Shown piece after piece: positions 45,621 through 54,280 of a stretch of DNA of 64,000 nt. This DNA is from Chryseobacterium lathyri. Lineage in GTDB: Bacteria; Bacteroidota; Bacteroidia; Flavobacteriales; Weeksellaceae. Within the stretch, counting starts at the first letter, position 1. Every line of letters begins with the position of its first letter. The stretch covers positions 62,001 through 126,000 of the forward strand of contig NZ_JAUSSF010000004.1 in NCBI RefSeq assembly GCF_030812195.1, read 5' to 3'. Both the position numbers and the translations under genes were made by a program. The notes under the pieces are model-generated. The model was given only the letters and a program-made list of their open reading frames with translations. It did not search any database and was not told the origin of the DNA.

Positions 45621-45660
45621 AAAAAAAGGCCGTTTCACTGATTGTGAAGCGATCTTTTTT
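45621..45660 (+). terminator. Terminator between the two intact terpene synthases
   Basis: Imperfect stem AAAAAGGCCGTTTCAC / GTGAAGCGATCTTTTT with a TGATT loop and a T6 tail. It implies that the 45814 gene has its own promoter. Confidence 0.7.
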
Positions 45661-45813
45661 ATTAAATATCATTCAGATAAACTATCTCCCTATTAATACC
45701 ACTATTTAAGGAATATTACTGTTAAATTTCAATTTTTTGTGAAATAAAATGCAATTATAATACAATACGGTTGTAAATTAGCGTGAAAACCAAACCAATA
45801 AGAGATCAAATTT

Positions 45814-46839
45814 ATGAAAGAAGAACTTAAAATCCCGATTCCTAAATATCCTTGGCCATATATTCCAAGTCCTCTAACGCTTACTTTTGATGAGATAGAA
45901 AAGCAATGGATAAAAGAAGATTATGCTTATATGGGATCTGAGAGCGTGAAAAGATATATCAATCAAAATATAATAAAGGTGGCACCTTACATGTCAGCCA
46001 CAACTACCAATGCAGATCTTCTGATACCAATCTGCCGATTTCTATTGTATGAAACCTACTTTGATGATTATGTGGAAATTATGCCATTGGAAGAAGTTGC
46101 AGCTCTTAGGGACCGTGCTTTTGAAGTAATGACGGGTGATAGTGCCCGTCCGGACGAAATCGGGATGTTCAGGCAGATGGAAATTGCCAGAAAGGAATGG
46201 ATTGCTAATGGTATGCCTCAATTCTGGATTGAAAGAATGGCAAAAGGTTTCTGGGAGTTTATTACTTATGGCATCATGGAAGAAACACATTTTAAACTTA
46301 CCCAAACCTACCCCACATTAGCCCGTTATCTATTAATTAGAAGTCATTCAATAGGTCAGTTAGCTTATGGTAATATGATTGATCCGGCACTTGGGTCCGC
46401 ACTTCCCGAACATATTCACAAGCATCCGGCAATTCAAAGGGTATTGTTTCTCCATTCCATTATCATAGGTATACAAAACGATTTTGCCTCAATAAGAAAA
46501 GAAATGGCGACCGAAAATGAAAACTTTAACATTATACTTTTACTTCATCATACTCATCACCTTTCTCTTGAAGATGCACTTATAAAGGCAATGGCAATTC
46601 ACGATGATTTTGTAGCTGAACTGGAAGATATTTCCCAATGCCTGCCCGACTTCGGTCCTTATCAAAAAGAAGCAGAGAATTATGTATATCATGCAAAGCT
46701 GATGATTACCGGCCTTAACGAATGGTATTACAGCTCTGGAACAAAACGTTATGCACCTGAGGGTTTTGCAACTCCAAAATACGGTGTACAAGGTGAAAAA
46801 CCATTGGATTTTGAGGTAAAGCACATTCGCCAGGATTAA
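45814..46839 (+). CDS. Class I terpene synthase (intact, divergent paralogue)
   Basis: 341 residues. Aspartate-rich motif D84-D85-Y-V-E88; NSE triad N222-D-F-A-S226-I-R-K-E230; sensor Arg176 exactly 46 residues before N222; Arg-Tyr pair in TKRYAPEG. It is only loosely similar to the 44239 copy outside these motifs, so a different product is likely. The last about 18 residues (after PKYGVQGEKPL) have no counterpart in the other copy, and the stop codon is directly followed in the same frame by a Fic-protein remnant, suggesting that the 3' end was re-made at a junction. Confidence 0.95.
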   Translation: MKEELKIPIPKYPWPYIPSPLTLTFDEIEKQWIKEDYAYMGSESVKRYINQNIIKVAPYMSATTTNADLLIPICRFLLYETYFDDYVEIMPLEEVAALRDRAFEVMTGDSARPDEIGMFRQMEIARKEWIANGMPQFWIERMAKGFWEFITYGIMEETHFKLTQTYPTLARYLLIRSHSIGQLAYGNMIDPALGSALPEHIHKHPAIQRVLFLHSIIIGIQNDFASIRKEMATENENFNIILLLHHTHHLSLEDALIKAMAIHDDFVAELEDISQCLPDFGPYQKEAENYVYHAKLMITGLNEWYYSSGTKRYAPEGFATPKYGVQGEKPLDFEVKHIRQD

Positions 46840-47040
46840 ATGGGTAATGGAAGGACAGCGCGCATACTAGCAAACCTAATGGTTCGGAAAGCAGGCTATG
46901 ATCTGTTAGAATTTGATAAAATAGAAGGAGCGATATTTGAACAATATATGCTAGCAGTTCAAAAAGCATCACTAAAAAACTACCAGCCTATGGCGGAAAT
47001 TATCAGGATGATTTTCTCATCTTCGCCTCAACTTTTTTGA
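46840..47040 (+). pseudogene. 3' fragment of a Fic-domain protein gene
   Basis: 66 codons. GNGRTARILANLMVRKAGYD is the second half of the Fic motif HPFxxGNGRxxR and the helix behind it; ASLKNYQPMAEIIRMIF matches the usual end. The HPF half and everything before it are absent. It is fused in frame to the end of the terpene synthase gene, separated by a single TAA. Fic proteins AMPylate targets; this remnant cannot. Confidence 0.75.
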
Positions 47041-47109
47041 ACGAATCACTAGCAGTGAGAGCTGAAATTTTTATTTGACATAAGCTTTTATAACACGATC
47101 AGTGGTGTT

Positions 47110-47295
47110 TAATGAAAATAAATTACATTCGGAGGTATTGGAAACTCGGTATTGGGAACTATCACGGTGAGTGCGGCTTTCTTACATTCTCCCATCAGAA
47201 ATCAGTTATCGAAAAAAACAACCTGGGGAAAGCCGGACTGGAAATATCCCCCTTATACAGATAAAAAAATGCACTGGCTGAAAAAGGTGATGTAA
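47110..47295 (+). pseudogene. C-terminal fragment of an aldehyde dehydrogenase gene
   Basis: Reading three frames in turn gives FGGIGNS, then GIGNYHGECGFLTFSHQKSV, then TTWGKPDWKYPPYTDKKMHW and LKKVM with a stop at 47295. This is the C-terminus of ALDH3/coniferyl-type aldehyde dehydrogenases (FGGxGxSGxGxYHGxxGFxxFSHxKSV ... RYPPYxxKxxWLK). Two small frameshifts and loss of the catalytic part make it a relic. Confidence 0.7.
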
Positions 47296-47299
47296 CAGA

Positions 47300-47361
47300 G
47301 ATTATGTTACAACTTTCGTTAATTCAGATACTTTGCTTTTTAGGCTGATTACTGAACTTTG
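47300..47361 (+). promoter_or_regulatory. AraC-type operator and promoter of the epimerase-AraC unit
   Basis: GATTATGTTAC (47300-47310) and AATTCAGATAC (47321-47331) are direct repeats 21 bp apart. TTTG (47332-47335), an 18-base spacer and GAACTTTG (47354-47361) form the promoter. The block TACAACT-N9-ATTyAGATACTTT is shared with the aldo/keto reductase operator. Confidence 0.65.
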
Positions 47362-47386
47362 TATAATAATTTAAACAGCAAAAGAT

Positions 47387-48331
47387 ATGCAAACGATATT
47401 AGGGGCTAACGGTCAGATTGGCGAAGAGCTCGCAAGAGAACTTAAAAGAAATTTTACTTCATCAATACGAATTGTCAGCAGGGATGCGAAAAAAGTAAAT
47501 GACACTGACGAAGTTTTTTCTGCAGATCTATCGATTCGTGAGAAAGCGATAGAGGCAGTAAAAGGCAGTGAAATTGCCTATTTTACATTAGGCCTTCCGA
47601 TCAGTTCAGATCTTTGGGAAAAACAGTTTCCGCTTATCCTTCGTAATGTGATTGATGCCTGTAAGATTAACAATACAAAACTGGTATTCTTTGACAACAC
47701 GTATATGTATCCCCAGGATGATCGCGTATTGACAGAAGAAACAGCTTTTGCTCCTGTGGGAAGAAAAGGAAGAGTCAGAAGAGAGATGGCCGAAATGCTG
47801 TTGAAGGAAATGGAGTCAGGTGAACTTGAAGCCGTGATCTGTCGTGCCCCGGAATTTTATGGTCCCGGCAAAACACAGAGTATTACCAATACCCTAATTT
47901 TTAATAATATTAAAGAAGGCAAAAAGCTGAAGGTTCCATTGAGCGTAAACAAAAAAAGAAGCCTGATATGGACTCCTGATGCGAGCCGAGCCACTGCTTT
48001 GATCGGGAATACTCCTGACGCGTTCGGCCAGACCTGGCATCTCCCGGTAGATAAAAGCCATCCCACCTACAAAGAGTTTATCCGAATGGCTTCCGGAATT
48101 TACAGCAGAGACCTGAAATACTCTACTGTCCCAAAATTGATGTTTAAAATAAGCTCATTTTTCAACAAAAGTGTAAAGGAATTACTGGAGCTTCTTCCGA
48201 GGTATGAGCACGATAACATATTTGATGATTCAAAATTCAGAAAGAAATTTCCGGATTTTCAGGTCACATCATATAAACAAGGTATCCTTATCATAAAAGA
48301 ACAGCTTTCAGGGAACAAAATAAATAAGTAA
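47387..48331 (+). CDS. NAD(P)-binding extended SDR / epimerase-like protein
   Basis: 314 residues. The N-terminal Rossmann motif is LGANGQIGEELA; the strand VFFDNTYMYP and the segment RAPEFYGPGKT match NAD-dependent epimerase/NmrA-like proteins. The usual YxxxK is not clear (GRKGRVRREMAEMLL takes its place), so it may be an atypical or non-catalytic member. It is first in a unit with the AraC gene (31 bp apart), driven by a promoter with an AraC-type operator. Confidence 0.82.
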   Translation: MQTILGANGQIGEELARELKRNFTSSIRIVSRDAKKVNDTDEVFSADLSIREKAIEAVKGSEIAYFTLGLPISSDLWEKQFPLILRNVIDACKINNTKLVFFDNTYMYPQDDRVLTEETAFAPVGRKGRVRREMAEMLLKEMESGELEAVICRAPEFYGPGKTQSITNTLIFNNIKEGKKLKVPLSVNKKRSLIWTPDASRATALIGNTPDAFGQTWHLPVDKSHPTYKEFIRMASGIYSRDLKYSTVPKLMFKISSFFNKSVKELLELLPRYEHDNIFDDSKFRKKFPDFQVTSYKQGILIIKEQLSGNKINK

Positions 48332-48362
48332 ATTAGTCATGTACAAATCTGAAAATCAGCAT

Positions 48363-49274
48363 ATGAAAACTCCGGAAAAAGTATCATCAATAAGTACACT
48401 TCATCAATTTTTGGGGTTAAAGGAACCCGCTAACCCGCTGATCAGTGTGTTTAATTTTGACGATGTCAAACTGGAACCGGAAACTATTCTAGGAGCTATT
48501 ACAACCGACTTTTATGTCATTGCTTTAAAGAAAGACTGTGCCGGAGGAAAATGTAGATATGGCCAGCAATATTATGATTTTGATAAAGGTATTATGTCTT
48601 TTATTGCCCCGCATCAGGTCCTACAGTTTGATGATATACTGCTTAATAAAGTAAGAGGGTTCGTTTTGGTGTTACATCCGGATTTCCTGCATGGATATAA
48701 ATTGGCCTCCGACATTAAAGAATATGGTTATTTTTCCTATACAGCCTATGAAGCTCTGCATCTTTCTGAAAAGGAAGAGAAAACTATTTTTGATATCATA
48801 AGGAATGTTGAACAGGAAATTGATATCAACATGGATTCCTTTACACAAGATCTACTTGTCTCTAACCTTGATCTTCTGTTAAAATACTGTGACCGTTATT
48901 ACAACCGCCAGTTTTTGACCAGAAAAAAAGTGAATAGTGATCTTCTTTCAAAGCTGGAAATGTTATTGGATAATTATTTTAAAAATGATAAATTAACCAT
49001 CAGCGGGATACCCACAGTTCATTCCGTTGCTGAGCAACTGCACCTGAGTGCAAATTATTTGAGCGACATGCTAAGAGTTCAAACAGGGCAAACCACGCAA
49101 CAGCATATCCAGAACCGGTTGATCGAAAAAGCAAAAGAATTACTCTCTACTACCTCAATGTCAGTCTCCGAAATTGCCTATCAGCTCGGATTTGAACATC
49201 CGCAATCATTTCATCGTCTTTTTAAAAGCCGAACATCATTTTCTCCACTGGAATTCAGATCATCATTAAATTAA
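48363..49274 (+). CDS. AraC-family regulator (paralogue of the 30576 gene)
   Basis: 303 residues from ATG 48363, chosen because it aligns with the start of the 30576 paralogue; ATG 48339 would add eight residues. N-terminal cupin-like sensor (CRYGQQYYDFDKGIMSFIAP) and C-terminal double HTH (VHSVAEQLHLSANYLSDMLR, VSEIAYQLGFEHPQSFHRLF). The direct-repeat operator before the epimerase gene is its likely site. With its paralogue it shows a duplicated regulator-oxidoreductase module. Confidence 0.92.
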   Translation: MKTPEKVSSISTLHQFLGLKEPANPLISVFNFDDVKLEPETILGAITTDFYVIALKKDCAGGKCRYGQQYYDFDKGIMSFIAPHQVLQFDDILLNKVRGFVLVLHPDFLHGYKLASDIKEYGYFSYTAYEALHLSEKEEKTIFDIIRNVEQEIDINMDSFTQDLLVSNLDLLLKYCDRYYNRQFLTRKKVNSDLLSKLEMLLDNYFKNDKLTISGIPTVHSVAEQLHLSANYLSDMLRVQTGQTTQQHIQNRLIEKAKELLSTTSMSVSEIAYQLGFEHPQSFHRLFKSRTSFSPLEFRSSLN

Positions 49275-49391
49275 TGAGGATGATTTAAAAATGAAAATTG
49301 AAATACAGAGATTCGGTTACTAATTCCCGTAATTAAGTTACTGTTAAATCGTCCAATAGTGCGAATTTTGTTGTAATCAAATAAGTGATTC

Positions 49392-50078
49392 ATGAAAAAT
49401 CTTTTATTAATAGTTACCAATGTCGATAAGTATGCAAGTGGTCTTCCAACCGGACTATGGCTCAGTGAGCTGACCCATCTTTATCATAAGGCCAAAGAGA
49501 AAAAATGGAATATGACAATAGCAAGTCCAAAGGGGGGGCATGTACCTATTGACCCTGAAAGTCTGAAACCGCTTGTTCTTGATAAAATATCAAAAGATTA
49601 TTATGAAGATCCAATATTTATGGAGGAGCTGAATAACTCCAAAAACTTAAATGAAGTAATTCATGAATCTTTCGATTGTGTATATCTTGCCGGAGGACAT
49701 GCTACCATGTATGACTTTCCAGATGATGAAAGTATTAACAAAATCATCAGCCAACAATACGAAAACGGGAAAATGGTCGCTGCAATCTGTCATGGAGTTG
49801 GTGGATTGTTAAATGTAAGGCTTAACAACGGTGAATATCTGATCAAGGGAAAATCAATGACCGGCTTTGACTGGTTTGAGGAAACTATTGCCAGAAGAAA
49901 ACGGGAGGTACCATTCAATCTTGAAGCTGCCATTAAAGAGCGGGGTGCAGATCTTAAAAAAGCTTTTATTCCCATGACCTCCAATGTTGTTGTTGATGGT
50001 AATTTGATAACAGGCCAAAATCCGTTCAGCTCAAAGGAAATGGCAAAAGTGGTTATTGAGCAACTTGAAAAAATATAA
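49392..50078 (+). CDS. DJ-1/PfpI family protein
   Basis: 228 residues. Nucleophile Cys133-His134 in AAICHGVGG, the acidic partner Glu26 (LWLSELTHLY), and the YLAGGHATMYDFPDD block mark the DJ-1/Hsp31-like family (glyoxalase III, protein/nucleotide repair or chaperone-like roles). It is only distantly similar to the 35905 copy. It follows the AraC gene by 118 bp, with a DJ-1-near-AraC arrangement similar to the 35905-39019 region. Confidence 0.87.
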   Translation: MKNLLLIVTNVDKYASGLPTGLWLSELTHLYHKAKEKKWNMTIASPKGGHVPIDPESLKPLVLDKISKDYYEDPIFMEELNNSKNLNEVIHESFDCVYLAGGHATMYDFPDDESINKIISQQYENGKMVAAICHGVGGLLNVRLNNGEYLIKGKSMTGFDWFEETIARRKREVPFNLEAAIKERGADLKKAFIPMTSNVVVDGNLITGQNPFSSKEMAKVVIEQLEKI

Positions 50079-51035
50079 ACTTTAATGATCTATCAGGTTA
50101 TTACATACTGCTGATTTAAAAATCAATTTGAAACAATTGACCTGTGGAATCTTGAAGTTTTTACTTTGGAATTGAGGGACAAAACTAGGGGCAAATTCAA
50201 GTGATTTATAACATTAATTTCTTTATTTAAAATACGTAAAACGCTGTAAAATAGCGCGTTATATTGTGTTTTCTAAATTTTTGTCCTTTTTATATAAGTG
50301 TTTGATTTTCAGTGTTTTGATCGGATTACTTTCCGATACAAAAATAGTTAATATTAATTATCAACAAGTTACATAAAATAGTAACAATATAGAATCAAAT
50401 GATTTGAATTTTTAAATTTTCATCGAAATTTCGTCAACTTTCAAGTTACGAAAATATTCATATGGATATTATATAGTAGTACAATTGTCATTGCAAAATT
50501 TTGAGCATTTTATCTCCATTACACACACTGCTAAAAATTGTGGAAAATTATTATTTTGAAAAAAAATACATAGAATTACTTAATACCATTTTAGACATAT
50601 AGAATAATAAAAGCAATCGCTATCTCTAAGTCTAAGAAATCCACATTTCTAATACAATACTTTGCATCATAGTATTTGTTGCATTCTTATGTTTAGGTGG
50701 GTAATCCTTATCTAGTTTCAAATTCAAGCAGGAAAAAAATTCCACAAAAAAATGTTGAAGTTTTTAAACCTCCAAAAAAAAGTTTGCCATACTTTTTAAA
50801 GGTGGGGGGTACGGCAAAAACTCGTCTTACACCCTACCTCTAAATCTAATATGGGTAATCAAGTGAGACATATAAAAGATTCTTAGTAATAGTTTTTATT
50901 ATTTTATTACATGAAATGTAAGTATAAATCAAAAACAATCAAGTTTTACGGAAAACCGTATACAGTAAATATTTTTTTTTACTATAATTACTCTTTCTAA
51001 TAAACAGTTAGGATAAAAACTAAAATAATTAAACC
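50079..51035. other. Long non-coding gap before the defence module, with inverted repeats
   Basis: About 950 AT-rich bases with no gene. Structures: GGACAAAA (50177-50184) and TTTTGTCC (50279-50286) as an inverted pair about 95 bp apart; TTTGCCATAC and GTACGGCAAA (50783-50818, one mismatch). These may mark a boundary of the inserted defence block or a structured leader. The defence promoter must be at the right end. Confidence 0.45.
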
Positions 51036-52247
51036 ATGAAAGAAAGAACGGCTATTGATACAATAAAAGGTTATTTCTATCAATTCGATTTTGCCATTGT
51101 AAAATTATTAGAATTAAAAAAAGATTCAGAAACAATTGTTATTGAAGGAATTGAAGACATAGATATAGATACTGCAACAGAAGAAACAGCAATTCAATGT
51201 AAGTATCATGCAAAAAAGGAATACAATCATTCAGTTATTGCAAAGCCTATTCGGTTAATGCTTGACCACTATAAAGAAGTTACAAAAGGAACTAAAAAAC
51301 GAATAAATTATAAACTTTATGGATATTTTGAATCGGGACAAGCAAAATTAAAGCTACCAATAGATTCAAATTTCCTTAAAAAGCATTTCCTAACTTACAC
51401 AGAAAAAAAAGTTGAATATTATCACCACTTAAAGCATAATTTTACCAACACTGAACTAGATGATTTTATTTCTTTACTTGAAATAAATATTAATGCATTG
51501 GAGTATCAATCTCAGGTAACAAAAATCTCATCATTATTAGTCAATCAATTTAGTTGCAAAACTTTTGAAGCAGAACATTTTTTTTATAATAATGCTCTCA
51601 AAGTCATAAAAGAACTTTCAATTGAAAATGACATAAAAAAGAGAAAAATCAGTAAGTCAGAATTTTTAAAAAAAATTGATTTTAAAAGAGTTTTATTTAA
51701 CGAATGGTTTGTTACATATAAAGGTGAAGCAAAATTATTTGCAGAACTAAGAGCTCAATATTTTACAACTTTCAACATTTCTTCCTTTGAACGTTTTTTT
51801 TTAATTGAAATACCAGCAAAAAATTATGTGAGAACAGAATTAAAAGATGTAATATTCACTATTTCAAAAAAATGGTCCAAACTTTCAAAAAGAGAGCAAA
51901 ATCCATTCTGCCCATACATTTACTTACATAATATTCCTCACCAAGAATTACTTGACCTAAAAAAAGAACTTTATTCGGAAGGTTTCATATTTACAGATGG
52001 GTTTGATTTTGATGGAGCAGAATTTAGCGCAAAATCAATATGTAAAACAGCTAATAATAACAATTCCATAAAATTCAAATTACTCAACAAATTGGAACAT
52101 ATTAATCTAACATTGAATGAGATAAATAAAACCAAGGAGATTTATCAATTCTATAGTACAAATCCTTTTTTTAATGTTTCATACACTAATATGAAGCAAG
52201 CAGAAATTCAATTTTCACAACTCACTGATATTAAAAAAATTGTATAA
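51036..52247 (+). CDS. DUF4297-like nuclease of a HerA-linked anti-phage module
   Basis: 403 residues. The N-terminal about 60 residues read AIDTIKGYFYQFDFAIVKLL ... IEGIEDIDI ... AIQCKYH: a Glu (37), Asp (41/43) and Gln54-x-Lys56 set that fits the PD-(D/E)XK nuclease site of DUF4297/Cap4-type effectors, which start with 'GYxYQ'. The remaining 300 residues are Lys-rich and helical, likely for HerA contact or sensing. The HerA gene starts one base after its stop. Known DUF4297-HerA pairs cleave DNA in infected cells. Base use is clearly more AT-rich than in the flanking genes, indicating transfer. Confidence 0.75.
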   Translation: MKERTAIDTIKGYFYQFDFAIVKLLELKKDSETIVIEGIEDIDIDTATEETAIQCKYHAKKEYNHSVIAKPIRLMLDHYKEVTKGTKKRINYKLYGYFESGQAKLKLPIDSNFLKKHFLTYTEKKVEYYHHLKHNFTNTELDDFISLLEININALEYQSQVTKISSLLVNQFSCKTFEAEHFFYNNALKVIKELSIENDIKKRKISKSEFLKKIDFKRVLFNEWFVTYKGEAKLFAELRAQYFTTFNISSFERFFLIEIPAKNYVRTELKDVIFTISKKWSKLSKREQNPFCPYIYLHNIPHQELLDLKKELYSEGFIFTDGFDFDGAEFSAKSICKTANNNNSIKFKLLNKLEHINLTLNEINKTKEIYQFYSTNPFFNVSYTNMKQAEIQFSQLTDIKKIV

Positions 52248-52248
52248 T

Positions 52249-53928
52249 ATGGCACAAGAGACAGTAAAAATAAACGCAGAAGTAATTGCGGTTTATCCAG
52301 ACAAAATAAAGATTGTTGTTGATAATCTTGAAGATTTTCGAGTGGCAGGAGAATCATTGCAAGTTGGTTCTTATTTAAAAGTTTCAGACAACGAAAATGC
52401 TGTATTAATGGCAATCATTGAAAATTTTTCAATAATTGTAAATGAAGCGGGAAAGAGAGATTATGCGATAGAAGCACTTCCTTTGGGAATGATAAGAGAT
52501 GGTAAATTTATCAGAGGTGGGGACTCTTTGGCAATTCCCCCCAAAAAAGTTGAACCAGCTACTGAAGAAGAAATAAAAAAGATATATGACCAATACATCG
52601 ACCAAAAAGAAAAGTTTACTTTTGCTTCTTTATCTTCCAATCCGAACATCCGAATATCAGTAAATGGGAATAAATTTTTCAACAAACATGTTGCAATAGT
52701 AGGCTCAACAGGCTCGGGAAAATCTCATACATTATCTACAATAATACAGAAAGCTATTGCTGAGAAAAGTGGAGATTTTTCCATAAACAATTCTCATATT
52801 ATAGTATTTGATATTCACTCTGAATATAAACCTGCATTTCCCACAGCAAATTTTATTGATATTAAAAACTTAGTATTGCCTTACTGGCTTTTAAACAGTG
52901 AAGAACTTGAAGAATTTTTCTTAGATACAGAAGCAAACGACCACAATCAAAAATTCATTTTTAAAGAAGCCATCGTTAATGATAGAAAAAAACATTTTAT
53001 TGGGTCTGAAGTGAATAAGAATAAAATTCATTATGACTCGCCTTTGTATTTTGATATTGATTACGTTTTGGAATATGCTAACTTTAAAAATACTGAATTA
53101 GTTGATTCTGGTGAGGTCTACGCAGCAAGTAATAAAGAAAAAGCAGGACAACCCAAACTCACAAATGGTAGTCTCAATGGTAAACTTACTAATTTTGTAA
53201 ATAGATTAGAAAATAAGATAAACGATAACAGGCTTGACTTTTTACTCGGACAAAAATCAAAAGATATAACTTTTGAAGAAACATTAAATCAGTTAGTAGG
53301 TTATCAAACAGAAAAGCAATCTAATGTTACTGTTATTGACTTAAGTGGCGTTCCGTTTGAGGTTTTGAGTATTACAGTTTCTCTAATTTCAAGAATGATA
53401 TTTGAATATGGCTATTTCTACAAAAGACTAAGAAGTTTAAAAGACCCAAGTGAGAAAATAAATAATGATATTCCTATTTTACTTGTTTATGAAGAAGCTC
53501 ATAAATATGTTCCTAACAGTGATTTGGTAAAGTATCGTTCATCTAAAAAATCGATAGAAAGAATTGCAAAAGAAGGCAGAAAATATGGTGTTACTTTACT
53601 TCTTGCAAGTCAAAGACCATCTGAAATTTCTGAAACAATATTTTCCCAATGTAATAACTTTATTGCTATGCGCTTAACAAATCCTATTGACCAAGGATAT
53701 GTAAAAAAACTTCTTCCTGACACATTGGGAACTTTAATTGACAAAATGCCATCATTAAAGCAAGGTGAAGCTTTACTTGTTGGAGAATCTATTATTTTAC
53801 CTTCTATTGTTCAAATTGATAGATGTACAAACGAACCATCATCTAATGATATACCATATTGGGAATTATGGAAAGAAGAATGGAAAAATATGAATATTGA
53901 GGAAATCAAAAATGAGTGGTATAGCTAA
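52249..53928 (+). CDS. herA: HerA-family ATPase (DNA translocase/helicase)
   Basis: ATG 52249 lies one base past the upstream stop. 559 residues: N-terminal HAS-barrel (about 1-100), Walker A GSTGSGKS (Lys158), an inserted helical region, Walker B LVYEEAHKY (acidic pair near 415), and the sensor/Arg-finger segment TLLLASQRPSEIS. HerA forms hexameric rings on DNA and in defence pairs with nuclease or Sir2 effectors. No NurA or Mre11/Rad50 is nearby, so the partner is the upstream DUF4297-like protein rather than the archaeal repair set. Confidence 0.93.
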   Translation: MAQETVKINAEVIAVYPDKIKIVVDNLEDFRVAGESLQVGSYLKVSDNENAVLMAIIENFSIIVNEAGKRDYAIEALPLGMIRDGKFIRGGDSLAIPPKKVEPATEEEIKKIYDQYIDQKEKFTFASLSSNPNIRISVNGNKFFNKHVAIVGSTGSGKSHTLSTIIQKAIAEKSGDFSINNSHIIVFDIHSEYKPAFPTANFIDIKNLVLPYWLLNSEELEEFFLDTEANDHNQKFIFKEAIVNDRKKHFIGSEVNKNKIHYDSPLYFDIDYVLEYANFKNTELVDSGEVYAASNKEKAGQPKLTNGSLNGKLTNFVNRLENKINDNRLDFLLGQKSKDITFEETLNQLVGYQTEKQSNVTVIDLSGVPFEVLSITVSLISRMIFEYGYFYKRLRSLKDPSEKINNDIPILLVYEEAHKYVPNSDLVKYRSSKKSIERIAKEGRKYGVTLLLASQRPSEISETIFSQCNNFIAMRLTNPIDQGYVKKLLPDTLGTLIDKMPSLKQGEALLVGESIILPSIVQIDRCTNEPSSNDIPYWELWKEEWKNMNIEEIKNEWYS

Positions 53929-54131
53929 AAATACAATAATAAAAATTGAAAATCATTCAAAGGATAAGGATTTTTTTAGCATTTTTGCAAAATATAAATA
54001 TTTAAAACGGTTTAATTATTGATATAGAAAAATTTATCTAAAAAGCTATTGAGCTATTTTTAGAAGACATTAACGATAAATAAGTGTTGACTTATTTGCT
54101 TTGGCAGAATAAAATTTGGCGATTTTAAAAA

Positions 54132-54194
54132 TACAAACAAAGGCAAATAGTGGATACCCACCCTTATGGTGTGGGGATTCTACTTTTGTTTGTA
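54132..54194. repeat. Long imperfect hairpin downstream of herA
   Basis: TACAAACAAA (54132-54141) pairs with TTTGTTTGTA (54185-54194), and the interior pairs in part (CCCAC with GTGTGGG). It is GC-richer than its surroundings and lies in a 350-bp gap without a gene. It could be a terminator-like structure, a small RNA or a recombination site. Confidence 0.4.
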
Positions 54195-54280
54195 GGGTTA
54201 CGCCAAATACCTTTTCTGACGAAGTGTGAATTCCTCACACTTTTTTATTGCTCAAAATCAAGCATAAAAATTTAATAGAA

